The notes under the pieces are model-generated. The model made no database searches, was not told the DNA's origin, and was given only the letters and a program-made list of their open reading frames with translations. 38,066 nucleotides of DNA from Burkholderiaceae bacterium (GTDB lineage Bacteria; Pseudomonadota; Gammaproteobacteria; Burkholderiales; Burkholderiaceae). Of this stretch, positions 16,636 through 25,834 are shown piece after piece (positions within the stretch are counted from its first letter, which is position 1; every line of letters begins with the position of its first letter). The translations under genes and the position numbers were made by a program. The stretch is taken from NCBI GenBank assembly GCA_947457875.1, contig CANGWV010000003.1, forward strand, positions 1-38,066. The letters are read 5' to 3'.

Positions 16636-19178
16636 CACCAATCCTCCCGCAAAGCGAGGCCCAAGCGTTTGGGATTTAAGTTACGGTTTGCAGTCCAAAC
16701 TGCAGCAGCAATTCCCAGTAAAACAATACTCAGGGCCAGGACCGTGAGCGCAATGATCGGAATGCTAGTTTCCATGGTCCAGCCAAATGATTGGGGATTG
16801 ACCCGATGTATCAATAACTGACTCATGATTAAACCCAATACCGTACCCCATACGGCAGCCAGCCCAAGCAGTAGGCCTGACTCATAGGTCAACCATTGGG
16901 TTCGCTCTTGCGTTGACTGGCCCAAGTGCTCCATCAAGGCAAACTCCTTTTGACGCAGCAGTGCTTGTCCTGCAAACCCAGCAGCAACAGAAAAAAGGGC
17001 TACTAGTAAAGCGGCCACCTCAAGGGCATAGGTTAAGGCAAAACTTCGATCAAAAATAGTGAGAGATAAAGCACGTAAATTGGCCGAACTCCGAAACTCC
17101 ATCGCTTTAAATTGGGGAAACTGACTACGCAAGGTTTCTAAAACTACCGAAGGATTACTTCCCGACTTGAGCCAGAGTGCAATGTCGGTGCGGCGCTGGT
17201 CTTGAGTTAAGGCCTGGTAGCTTGCAATATCGATCACAATCGCTCCATGCTGACGGCCATAGTCCCGAAAGACACCACCAACCCACACTGAAATTGCCTT
17301 GTTGGCTGACGTGCTTAAGGGCAATGCATGCTCTTGCCCTGGTTTCCAGCCATACAGATCTGCCATTGCTTCCGAGACAAAAACCACTGGCAAGGGAGCA
17401 GATCCCATTGCCGTCTGCGCAACAAGATCGCCCGTTAATGGCAGTACCTCGGCCGCGCGCGCCAGCGGAACGGGTCGCGCAATTAAAGCGACTTCAGGGC
17501 GATCAGCCCGAAACACGATTTTTTGCTGCAGTATAAATTCCACCCGCGTAATTTCAGGAATGGCCGATATGCCATCCACTAAACGGGGATCGTTGATTAA
17601 TGCCTGATTTAAGTCCGACCGACTAAGGCTTGCATATAAGTCAGCTGGCAAGACTTGATCCAACCACTGCGTTACCGAATCTCGAAAGCTGGCTACCATC
17701 ACTACCATTGCTACGGTTAAAGCCAATGCCGCCACCACCCCTGCAATCAAACCAGCAGCACTAGCCGGTGCCTGTGCCAAACGCCACACGGTCAGAATCA
17801 ATGCAGGTGAATGGGATCGGGAGTCTTGTGTTGATATCCAGCGCTTTAACCATAAAAAGCAATAACGCACCAACATCGGCGTCATTGCAATGCCAGCAAA
17901 CAGTACAAAGGCGATGGATGCATAGGCAGCAATCGGCAACCCATCGATTGCGGGCATCAATGCCAACACCACACTCGCCATTGCAAATACCATGGCCCAG
18001 CGACCGCGCACCATCGGCTTCAAAATGCGCTCACCGGCACCGGCACGCAACTGCTGCATCGGCGCTCGAGTCGTGGCGGCCCTAGCCGGGAAGTAACCAG
18101 CCAGAATTCCAACGACTACAGATAAAAACCAAAAACCAAACAGTACGCTGGGATCAATGTCCAGTGGCGGTACCGTGCTGGAAAAATAACCAGCGCCCAA
18201 GTCACCGCCTAACACGCGCAGCAATACGGCAGCCATTGCAAGGCCGAACCCAATGCCAATTACCCCACCAATCGCACTCACTAGAGCGGCTTGCGTAAGT
18301 ACCACGGCAAATAACCAAGTGCGACTAGCACCCAGTACGCTTAATAGCGCAAGTTGCGTTTGCTGACGTAAAACGGAAAAGCCAATTGTCGTGAACACCA
18401 AAAAAGCGCCCGTAAATAATGCAACCAGGGCCAGTACCGTTAAATTCACCCGATAGGCGCGCGATAAGTTGGACATGCGTCGATCGCGATCGTTGGCGGT
18501 GACAAGCACAAGACCGAGATTCGTTTTCGCTAGTGCATCGGCTAGCTGATTAAAACTCTGTCCATCCTCCAGCTGAATATCCAAGCGACTTAAACGTCCA
18601 AGGCCATCTAGGCGCCACTGCGCTGCCCCCAAATCCATTACAGCCAAACTTTGGCCTGCAGCGCCCGGAACAAGTCCTGCTATCTGCACCGTTTCTTTTT
18701 TTCCCTCAAAAGACAAGATCAAGTCATCGCCAATTGCAAGGTTCAAGGAATTTAATGCCGTCGCAGATAAAAAAATGGCATTGGAATCGAAAAGCTGCAG
18801 TCCTTGGCCTTCAGATGTAGATGGTATTAGCGCTGGAGTGACGCGTCCCGCTTGAAAAACATCAAGCCCCAATACGCGAATGGATTGGGTCGTGCGCTCA
18901 AATACCGGACTAATCGCCCGAATACCCAGCTCGGCCTGACGTGCAACTACATCATCGTAAAGCGTATCTGGAAAATCGCCCGTCGGCATCACCAGTTGCG
19001 CTGAAGCCTGACCATTAATCAGATCAAGTGCACGCCCAAACTCATTCAGTGCGCTGCGATTCACCGTATGAATCGCTACGGCTAAGCCAATACCCAAGGC
19101 AACTGTAAATCCGGCAATCAGCCAACGGCCGGGTTGCGCTTTAAATGCTGACACCAACAGCCAATAAAACAGCATCAT
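16635..19178 (-). CDS. ABC transporter permease, FtsX/MacB-like (AttF/G-like), double-length
   Basis: Two FtsX-like blocks (LFTGAFLVFTTIGFSVLRQQTQLALLSVLGASRTW... and LFSVAAGFAGQALLRQKEFALMEHLGQSTQERTQW). Start at 19178 or 19175 (ATGATGA) overlaps the ATPase stop. Confidence 0.92.
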   Translation of the reverse strand: MMLFYWLLVSAFKAQPGRWLIAGFTVALGIGLAVAIHTVNRSALNEFGRALDLINGQASAQLVMPTGDFPDTLYDDVVARQAELGIRAISPVFERTTQSIRVLGLDVFQAGRVTPALIPSTSEGQGLQLFDSNAIFLSATALNSLNLAIGDDLILSFEGKKETVQIAGLVPGAAGQSLAVMDLGAAQWRLDGLGRLSRLDIQLEDGQSFNQLADALAKTNLGLVLVTANDRDRRMSNLSRAYRVNLTVLALVALFTGAFLVFTTIGFSVLRQQTQLALLSVLGASRTWLFAVVLTQAALVSAIGGVIGIGFGLAMAAVLLRVLGGDLGAGYFSSTVPPLDIDPSVLFGFWFLSVVVGILAGYFPARAATTRAPMQQLRAGAGERILKPMVRGRWAMVFAMASVVLALMPAIDGLPIAAYASIAFVLFAGIAMTPMLVRYCFLWLKRWISTQDSRSHSPALILTVWRLAQAPASAAGLIAGVVAALALTVAMVVMVASFRDSVTQWLDQVLPADLYASLSRSDLNQALINDPRLVDGISAIPEITRVEFILQQKIVFRADRPEVALIARPVPLARAAEVLPLTGDLVAQTAMGSAPLPVVFVSEAMADLYGWKPGQEHALPLSTSANKAISVWVGGVFRDYGRQHGAIVIDIASYQALTQDQRRTDIALWLKSGSNPSVVLETLRSQFPQFKAMEFRSSANLRALSLTIFDRSFALTYALEVAALLVALFSVAAGFAGQALLRQKEFALMEHLGQSTQERTQWLTYESGLLLGLAAVWGTVLGLIMSQLLIHRVNPQSFGWTMETSIPIIALTVLALSIVLLGIAAAVWTANRNLNPKRLGLALREDW

Positions 19179-19837
19179 CCTGTTAATACAAACGTGCGAT
19201 CGAGTTGTGCGGCTGCTTCCGCAGAATGCGTCACCATCAGCAATGCGGCTCCTCGGGTGCGGCAAGTAGTGCAAAGTAAGTCAAGCGCTTGGTTTGCTGT
19301 TTGAGGATCGAGATTGCCAGTAGGCTCATCTGCTAAAACCAACTGGGGCCTGTGAACCAAAGCGCGGGCAAGTGCTACGCGCTGCTGCTCGCCGCCAGAC
19401 AGCGTTGCCGGAAATGCGTCAATGCATTGGTTTAGGCCAAGCAAATTCAATAAAGAACTCGCCTCCTCCGTTGCCTGCTTCACCGGCATGCCGGCCAATA
19501 AGCAAGGCACCATGGTGTTTTGCAAAACCGTGAGGTGTGGCATTAAATGAAAAGCCTGAAACACAAAACCAAAAGCCGTACGCCGCAGCGCGAGCCTTTC
19601 TGTTTCGTTCATCAAAGTCAAATCCTGGCCTTGATATAAAACCCGTCCTGAGTCAGGCTCGTCTAGCCCGGCCAAGAGATTGAGAAGGGTCGATTTGCCA
19701 ACGCCCGATGCACCCTGCAACGCAAGCTGCTCACCGCTGGCAAGGGATAGATTTAGCCCACGAAAAAGCCAGCGCTCGGATGACACCCGCTTGGAGAGAT
19801 TGTCGGCTTGAAGTACATGGCTTGGGGGCAAAATCAT
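19175..19837 (-). CDS. LolD/MacB-type ABC transporter ATP-binding protein
   Basis: Walker A LQGASGVGKSTLLNLLAGLD, signature LSGGEQQRVALARALV, Walker B PQLVLADEPTGNLD, H-loop LMVTHS. Confidence 0.95.
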   Translation of the reverse strand: MILPPSHVLQADNLSKRVSSERWLFRGLNLSLASGEQLALQGASGVGKSTLLNLLAGLDEPDSGRVLYQGQDLTLMNETERLALRRTAFGFVFQAFHLMPHLTVLQNTMVPCLLAGMPVKQATEEASSLLNLLGLNQCIDAFPATLSGGEQQRVALARALVHRPQLVLADEPTGNLDPQTANQALDLLCTTCRTRGAALLMVTHSAEAAAQLDRTFVLTG

Positions 19838-19887
19838 GAACTGACTTTAACACCAAAAAATAGCCTACATATGGGTGCAAAGCGAAC

Positions 19888-21033
19888 CTATTTGGCTCGA
19901 AGCGGATCTGTATGGACTGATCTAAATGAGTCACGACTCAAGTCAATGCAACCCCCATCCGCATAAACACCGGCGGGATCGCGATACACCATCATCTTCT
20001 GTAATATTGGGTTTTTAATGGCTGGATCGTTAAGAGCCAATTGAACCCGCTCCTTCACCACCACCTCGTTCATCCAGAGAACACCAGCGGGACTCACTTC
20101 AACGCATTGACTCCAATAGTAAATCTCCAGGCACTTCTCTTCAAGGGTATAGGGTCGCTGGCGATCCCATAAATTACAGAAGCGTCCTCCGCCCAAATAA
20201 ATGACCCACGATCCTTCGAATCCTTCAATATCAGAAGAGTGGTCATCGGGGTTCTTAAACCAAATGCGATCACCCGGAATGTAATACCGCATTGGCATGG
20301 GATTTTCGCGGGTGCCGCGCTCTTCTAAAAAACGGAATAAAAAATCATCGCCGGTCAAAGCACGTTTACGCCACTGCTCCTCAACTGCATGCAAGTCTGC
20401 TTGATTTACTTTGGCCAACTCACGTACAACCGCGTACAGCATTAAATATTCGGAAGCACGCTGACATGAAAAAGCATAGGTGGATCCACTCACATCAGGA
20501 CATAAAGCGCGTTCCAAGCCCTCTGCTAAAGAAACCCTTTGCCGTAATAAAAAGCCATTCTCCTTGGTGTAGACCCAGTAGGCTTGCGGACGAGTAATTG
20601 CGTCCGTATCAAAACTCAACTCCGTGCGAGAGGCTACGTCAACGGCATTACGGCGCATCCGCAGCGCACTTTTAAACTCGCGCGCGGTCTTGAACGGAAT
20701 GGTCTGAGGACTGAGCGCCATCGCCAAGATGATTTCGGCAACCATTCGGCTCTCACTACCTAGCCCATGTCCAGACAAGTAAGCTTGAATTGGGGTGGTA
20801 TCAAAATTCGGGCATAAGGCTTGAAGCCGATCGTTTGCGCTAAGGTGCAGCCAAGACAGATCGCTAGCACTGTAAATTTCACAATTAAGCAAGCCATCAA
20901 TGCCTAATAAGCGCAAGCAGCGCCGCACTTGGCGCTGGCGCCTCTCTAAATCCACCCGATCTACAAGTGAGATGGCAAAGCCAATGGACTGGGCATGGGT
21001 CAATGCTTGGGTCTCCACATCACTCGTGTGCAT
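19888..21033 (-). CDS. Putative protein-glutamine gamma-glutamyltransferase (Bacillus Tgl-like transglutaminase)
   Basis: By-eye resemblance, from memory, to B. subtilis Tgl blocks: TAREFKSALRMRRNAVDVAS (cf. SIAELMFELKLRMNIVAAAK), AYWVYTKENGFLLRQRVSLAEGLERAL...STYAFSCQRASEYLMLYAVV (cf. TYWRVSPEGALELKYRMPPSKAIRDI...FYAFECATAIVIIYYLAL, containing the catalytic Cys), GDRIWFKNPDDHSSDIEGFEGSWVIYLGGGRFCNLW (cf. GDCLYFKNPEFDPQKAQWRGENVILLGEDKYFAHGL). Confidence 0.65.
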   Translation of the reverse strand: MHTSDVETQALTHAQSIGFAISLVDRVDLERRQRQVRRCLRLLGIDGLLNCEIYSASDLSWLHLSANDRLQALCPNFDTTPIQAYLSGHGLGSESRMVAEIILAMALSPQTIPFKTAREFKSALRMRRNAVDVASRTELSFDTDAITRPQAYWVYTKENGFLLRQRVSLAEGLERALCPDVSGSTYAFSCQRASEYLMLYAVVRELAKVNQADLHAVEEQWRKRALTGDDFLFRFLEERGTRENPMPMRYYIPGDRIWFKNPDDHSSDIEGFEGSWVIYLGGGRFCNLWDRQRPYTLEEKCLEIYYWSQCVEVSPAGVLWMNEVVVKERVQLALNDPAIKNPILQKMMVYRDPAGVYADGGCIDLSRDSFRSVHTDPLRAK

Positions 21034-21279
21034 TGGTCTCGTCTCGCATACTTAGAACATTCAGAAGGCGCACCTCCCCACGCCGGGAAGTGGATACCCA
21101 TTCATTTGCAAGCCTAACCCATTTCAATGCAATTCACTCTCTTGGTGCGTAAGCGTATACCCGAATTAACTTAAATAATTGATTGCATTGGGATTTTTGA
21201 GATTAATGCCAAGATTACAGACGCTCGTTGCATTACAATTAGGATAGAAAGCATCGCCACACTAAAGAATCTACTTTGC

Positions 21280-22110
21280 ATGACTAAGCCACACAAGCAC
21301 ATTACCAATCGTGAATTCAAACTCTTGATTAAGCCGCAAGGCCTTGATCGATTGAGCCGAATCACTAAATTGAGTGAGCAAATTCGGCTCTTTTGTGAAA
21401 AAAAGAAGGTCGGATTTTTTCATCTCGACAATGCCAATACTGCATTACGCAATATCTATTTTTACGATACGGCTAGCGAGCATTTTCGGCAAAACAATTT
21501 GATTCTGCGCGTACGGGAGTCACGCCAAAATATCTGGGTTGATGATTGGTGTGAGGTGACATTAAAGCACCGCTCGCATGAGATTAAAGATGCCATCGGC
21601 GTAGATCCCAGCCCCAAAAAAGGCCTTAAGTACCGCTTGCGTTTAAAGGAGGAGATACTGCGTGGCGATAAATTAGGTAGTACGCGAACCCTTTATTCCC
21701 ATAATGCGATTCTAGATGCGGTGTTGCTCGACAATATCTTTGATCGCAGTTTTGCCGGCATTACCCGGTTTTTTCCGAAACTCGAAATTGAATCCCTCGA
21801 AAAAAAGACACCCATCCGCATTGTGGGTGGCAGTACGAACAAAATACTAGAAGCATGCCTGCCATTGGGTAATTTGGTTTTTGGTGATGGCGTCCAAGCC
21901 CATTGCGAAATCGCCATCTGGATGCGCAGCGTCGGCGATCCCATTGTGGGCGAGCTGGCCTTCGCCTACCGCGTTACCGATGAAAACCGTGCCCAAGTGA
22001 AAGCCCATAAACGCGCCGATGCATTCTTTAGTGCACTGCAGTTTGAGCTTGAAAATTGGCTAGAAATAGGCAGCACTAAAACTGCCTTGGTATACGGCAA
22101 ACCCGAATAA
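21280..22110 (+). CDS. CYTH-fold (triphosphate tunnel metalloenzyme-like) protein
   Basis: HITNREFKLLIKP (degenerate ExExK), IYFYDTASEHFRQNNLILRVRES, DDWCEVTLKHR, YRLRLKEEI, PKLEIESLEKK: alternating charged beta strands typical of CYTH tunnels. Confidence 0.6.
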   Translation: MTKPHKHITNREFKLLIKPQGLDRLSRITKLSEQIRLFCEKKKVGFFHLDNANTALRNIYFYDTASEHFRQNNLILRVRESRQNIWVDDWCEVTLKHRSHEIKDAIGVDPSPKKGLKYRLRLKEEILRGDKLGSTRTLYSHNAILDAVLLDNIFDRSFAGITRFFPKLEIESLEKKTPIRIVGGSTNKILEACLPLGNLVFGDGVQAHCEIAIWMRSVGDPIVGELAFAYRVTDENRAQVKAHKRADAFFSALQFELENWLEIGSTKTALVYGKPE

Positions 22111-22118
22111 GATTCGCC

Positions 22119-22697
22119 GTGCCAAACTCTTCTCCAACGGCAGCTCAAGGCCTCGCCCAGAAACCCGTTCCACTACTGGACTTATTTCTACAGTTTTTAA
22201 TGGTCGGCGCCGTCAGCTTTGGCGGCGGCATTATTGCCTATGAACGAATTTTGTTGGTTGAGAAACGCAAGTGGCTTACCGCAGATCAGTTTATGGCTTA
22301 CCTGGCGATTAGCCAAACCATGCCTGGTCTGAATTCCGTCAACTTAGCAATCTTGGCTGGCGATTACTTAAGAGGCATCAGGGGATCAATCATTGCTTTA
22401 CTCGGGCTGGTATTGCCTGGCTCTACCCTCGTTCTTTTGCTGGGCTTTGTCTATACCGCACTTACCGATCACGCAATTACGGTTTTATTATTAACTGGCA
22501 TTGCAGCCGGCGCTACTGGCTTACTTGCCGCGGTCACCTATCGGATTGGTGATGAGCACTGGAAAAAACCCATTTCCTTATTACTCATTGCGACGACTTT
22601 TATTTTGATGAGCATCGTAAAGCTACCGCTGCTTGAAGTGCTTGCACTTATGGTTCCCATCGGTCTCTTCATTTACCGGCCAAAAGGGAATCGCTAA
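22119..22697 (+). CDS. chrA: Chromate transporter, first half (short-chain CHR family)
   Basis: LFLQFLMVGAVSFGGGIIAYERILLVEKRKWLTADQFMAYLAISQTMPGLNSVNLAILAGDYLRGIRGSIIALLGLVLPGS. Confidence 0.88.
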   Translation: MPNSSPTAAQGLAQKPVPLLDLFLQFLMVGAVSFGGGIIAYERILLVEKRKWLTADQFMAYLAISQTMPGLNSVNLAILAGDYLRGIRGSIIALLGLVLPGSTLVLLLGFVYTALTDHAITVLLLTGIAAGATGLLAAVTYRIGDEHWKKPISLLLIATTFILMSIVKLPLLEVLALMVPIGLFIYRPKGNR

Positions 22698-23216
22698 ATG
22701 GTTTTAGTTCATCTTGCGCTGACTTTTGCTGTGCTGTCTTTGCTCGCGGTCGGCGGTGGAACTGCTGTTCTGCCTGAGATGCAATCGATCTTATTGCATG
22801 AGTTTGGTTTCACACACGATCGCTTTGTGCATATTTACAGTCTGGGTCAATTAGCGCCAGGCCCGAATATGCTGATGGTCTTAGTAATTGGTTTACAAAT
22901 CGCTGGAATACTTGGCGCTGCCGTGGTTTTTTTATCCTTCTTCATTCCGTCTAGCGTCTTGTGTTTATTTGTAGGTCGCCTCTGGATGAAAATGGGTGAA
23001 AGCCCGTGGCGCAGAGCCATTCAAAATGCACTCGAGCCTATCTCGGTTGGCTTAATGCTCTCCGGGGTCTATGCCGTTGGTAAAGCTGCAGCAGATACCC
23101 CAATTACCTTTGGCCTTGCTCTTATTGCTTTTACTATCTTAGTCCGCACAAAAGTAAATCCGGTCCTCATTATTGTGTCGGCCGGAATTCTATTTGTGAT
23201 TCAGGGATTGCTATAA
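22698..23216 (+). CDS. chrA: Chromate transporter, second half (short-chain CHR family)
   Basis: LALTFAVLSLLAVGGGTAVLPEMQSILLHEFGFTHDRFVHIYSLGQLAPGPNMLMVLVIGLQIAG; starts immediately after the preceding stop. Confidence 0.88.
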   Translation: MVLVHLALTFAVLSLLAVGGGTAVLPEMQSILLHEFGFTHDRFVHIYSLGQLAPGPNMLMVLVIGLQIAGILGAAVVFLSFFIPSSVLCLFVGRLWMKMGESPWRRAIQNALEPISVGLMLSGVYAVGKAAADTPITFGLALIAFTILVRTKVNPVLIIVSAGILFVIQGLL

Positions 23217-23233
23217 CTCACTTTAGGTTCAAT

Positions 23234-23629
23234 ATGAAACCATATGCCTGCATTGAACTTAAGGACTTAAAACTCCGCACTAAGATTGGCACATACCAGC
23301 CGGGTGATACCGTGCCAGATGAGCACGTACTCAATTTAAGCCTCTGGATTGATACGGACCTAGTTTTAATTGAGCAAGACGGCATGGAATATGTTTTTGA
23401 TTACGATCCCCTGATACTTGAAATTGATCGCCTCGCCGGAGATTGCCATTACGAAACCCAGGAGCGCTTAATCAGCCGAATTGTTCAGGCTTGTTCTGCG
23501 TACACTGAAATCATTGCTTTGGAAATCGGCCTGCGCAAAAGCCCTGTGCACAATGGCTCTGGATCACTTGGAGTCAAACTGCACCTTGATGAAGCTGCCC
23601 TGAATCAATTGCGAGCGCTCAAGGAGTAA
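23234..23629 (+). CDS. FolB-like (dihydroneopterin aldolase/tunnelling-fold) protein
   Basis: IELKDLKLRTKIGTYQPGDTVPDEHVLNLSLWIDTDL...DYDPLILEIDRLAGDCHYETQERLISRIVQACSAY...LEIGLRKSPVHNGSGSLGVKL. Confidence 0.75.
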   Translation: MKPYACIELKDLKLRTKIGTYQPGDTVPDEHVLNLSLWIDTDLVLIEQDGMEYVFDYDPLILEIDRLAGDCHYETQERLISRIVQACSAYTEIIALEIGLRKSPVHNGSGSLGVKLHLDEAALNQLRALKE

Positions 23630-23639
23630 AGCAAATGAC

Positions 23640-24326
23640 TTACTCTTGCAATGCCAGTTCCTGTAGGTGTGGCGCGTAATCGGGTACGCCGTACTTCAGA
23701 AAATTTTCACGGTGGCGACGGTAGTACAGTAAACCTTCCTGGATGCTGGAAACGGAAGCCCCTTGCTCTCGCATCTTGTCCCAGAGATTCCAGTCTTCTT
23801 GCGGATTGGCACGATTATCGAAGCGCTTGTGGTAACCAACCCGCTTGCCCAATTGCGTGCGATACATCATCGAGCCATGGTGCAATCCTTGCCGATCCCA
23901 ATACAAGTCGCCCAGGTGCAACTGGGTTTGACCAGGGACGCGTAAGGTAATCTCGGCTTTGAGCTCACCCGTCACCACAATGTCGTAGGTCACAATATCC
24001 GCACCAGCGTTGGCAGTCAGTAACTCAATGGCATCGGAACGCAGCCAGTTATCAGCACCAATGAAAAGGACGTACTCGGTATCAATGCCCATCAGGATGT
24101 CCTGAAAGTTCGCTACCGTACCTAAATTATGTGGGCGCAAGATGAATTCGATATCGGGATACAGCAGCGGCAAGTGCGCGCAATCCTTGGCGCCATCATC
24201 CACAAACAGAATGCGTTCCGGCATGCAAGTTTGGGATAGAAGGGATTCGATGCAATGTGCTGCGAGGTGCCCGTATTGATACGAGGCGATAACAACTGTA
24301 ATCATGGGCGCGATTAGAGCACACAA
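23640..24326 (-). CDS. Glycosyltransferase family 2
   Basis: ITVVIASYQYGHLAAHCIESLLSQTCMPERILFVDDGAKD...LRPHNLGTVANFQDILMGIDTEYVLFIGADNWL. Confidence 0.92.
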   Translation of the reverse strand: MCALIAPMITVVIASYQYGHLAAHCIESLLSQTCMPERILFVDDGAKDCAHLPLLYPDIEFILRPHNLGTVANFQDILMGIDTEYVLFIGADNWLRSDAIELLTANAGADIVTYDIVVTGELKAEITLRVPGQTQLHLGDLYWDRQGLHHGSMMYRTQLGKRVGYHKRFDNRANPQEDWNLWDKMREQGASVSSIQEGLLYYRRHRENFLKYGVPDYAPHLQELALQE

Positions 24327-24401
24327 GCGTGACTCTTTCTTGACGGCCTATAAAATGGAGGATGCAGGCCCTATAATAGAAGGATTAGGACATCTGACCA
24401 T

Positions 24402-24764
24402 ATGAACCCCAATACCCTTAAACCCTATCTCCCGAATGCGCTTGCAATCTTGATTGTGATTGCCTATTACCTGGCTGGGAAGTATTTGGAGCTTGCCAGT
24501 ACCGCAGCTATTTTCAGGGAAGTGGATTTGTTGACCGGCGACATCATCTTAGTGATCCTTGCCATTACGATTGGCTTGTTTATACCGCAATATTGGGTGG
24601 TTTTTCTAACCAGCAGCGGAATTCTGATGGCAACTTGGATCACGCCAGACTTTGCAGCACTTTTCAATGTCACCGATGCCTTTATAACGGCGGCAATACT
24701 GGTCATCCTGGGATTTTCATCGATCGCTAATTTTTCGCGGCACTATCGCTCTGCAAAAAACTAG
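24402..24764 (+). CDS. Small integral membrane protein
   Basis: 120 aa, hydrophobic segments (ALAILIVIAYYLAGKYL, IILVILAITIGLFIPQYWVVFLTSSGILMATWI, AFITAAILVILGFSSIA). Confidence 0.65.
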   Translation: MNPNTLKPYLPNALAILIVIAYYLAGKYLELASTAAIFREVDLLTGDIILVILAITIGLFIPQYWVVFLTSSGILMATWITPDFAALFNVTDAFITAAILVILGFSSIANFSRHYRSAKN

Positions 24765-24824
24765 CTTCTAGGCTGCACATGGCGCAGACCGAGAGGGGTA
24801 CCACCTCAATCCAGCATCAACGGC

Positions 24825-25208
24825 TTACTTTTTACTAGCCTGCAATACAAGCTCATTCAACTTCGCAAAGTATTTCTTTGACTTGGGTGTCAGCTCTAGA
24901 AATTTCTTGCGATTGTCATCGTAAGAGCTATACACAATCAACTCTTTATCGACCAAGCTAGTAAGTCTGCGACTTAATGTAGCGGGAGAGCCAATGCTAT
25001 TAGCAAAAATAACATCGGAGATCAAAAAGGGTTTGCCAGACAGGGATGCCTCAGCGATTGAATTCAGTAATTTGCGCTCAAGGTCATCTAATTTTGGGAA
25101 GGAAGGACCTTGCTCCATGGTCTCCATGAGCTTATTAAAACGAAAATAGGCGTTTTGGATGGTTGTCTTCAAATGCGTGTCTCTTATCTGTTCTAGTAGC
25201 AATATCAA
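24825..25208 (-). CDS. MarR-like winged-helix regulator
   Basis: KPFLISDVIFANSIGSPATLSRRLTSLVDKELIVYSSYDDNRKKFLELTPKSKKYFAKLNELV; TTG start at 25208 or an internal ATG. Confidence 0.75.
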   Translation of the reverse strand: MILLLEQIRDTHLKTTIQNAYFRFNKLMETMEQGPSFPKLDDLERKLLNSIAEASLSGKPFLISDVIFANSIGSPATLSRRLTSLVDKELIVYSSYDDNRKKFLELTPKSKKYFAKLNELVLQASKK

Positions 25209-25238
25209 TAGGATAGCAATAAATCACATGGTATATTA

Positions 25239-25271
25239 GCATAATTCTTTTTCCTAATAATTATTAATAAT
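25239..25271. promoter_or_regulatory. AT-rich palindromic element A (GCATAATT ... ATTATTAATAAT)
   Basis: GCATAATT at 25239-25246 and perfect 12-bp palindrome ATTATTAATAAT at 25260-25271, between the divergent MarR-like gene and 25276; shared with 28004-28029. Confidence 0.55.
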
Positions 25272-25275
25272 ATCC

Positions 25276-25824
25276 ATGAGCAACCGGTCTAAAGACCTCA
25301 TTCTAGTAGGCTTTATTGCCAGCTTTTGGTTAGCCCTGGAGTCAATAAATCAAGGCTACTTTGGCCTGAATACCGACGAACTCATCTATTTTGTCTATTG
25401 GCTATCTGGATTACGCCTAGTTGCAATCATCACCTTTGGTTGGGTGGGATTTTGGGGCATCCTCATTGGGTATTTCATAGGTGAAATTCTTCTTCGCGGC
25501 TATAGCCTGATTGATGCCGCATCCCTCAGCATTTTATCGTCCCTTGCGCCCATGATTGCCTATCGTTACTGGCTCAGTGCATATAAAAAACAGGATGATT
25601 TTGATGATGTTCATTTCATGCAGCTTTGCTATCTAGTTTTTTTACATTCGTATCTGACTGCCCTATTTCGCAATGTCTACTTTTATATAGCAGACAAGCC
25701 TTATGGCATAGATCAGTTAACTATGGCATTTGCTGCCAACGTCATCGGCTCTTTTATCTTCTTATATTTACTGATGTTCTTAAATCGTTTTGTTAAGAAG
25801 CTACGAAAACAGTATTCCCCATAA
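25276..25824 (+). CDS. Integral membrane protein (MASE-like, unassigned)
   Basis: 182 aa with multiple TM segments (LILVGFIASFWLALESINQGYF, YWLSGLRLVAIITFGWVGFWGILIGYFIGEILL, ANVIGSFIFLYLLMFLNRF). Confidence 0.65.
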   Translation: MSNRSKDLILVGFIASFWLALESINQGYFGLNTDELIYFVYWLSGLRLVAIITFGWVGFWGILIGYFIGEILLRGYSLIDAASLSILSSLAPMIAYRYWLSAYKKQDDFDDVHFMQLCYLVFLHSYLTALFRNVYFYIADKPYGIDQLTMAFAANVIGSFIFLYLLMFLNRFVKKLRKQYSP

Positions 25825-25834
25825 AAGGCTTTTG

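Noticed and set aside
22119-23216. Possible frameshifted single chrA gene
   Set aside because: The two halves have separate starts and an abutting stop/start; split short-chain CHR pairs are a known natural arrangement.
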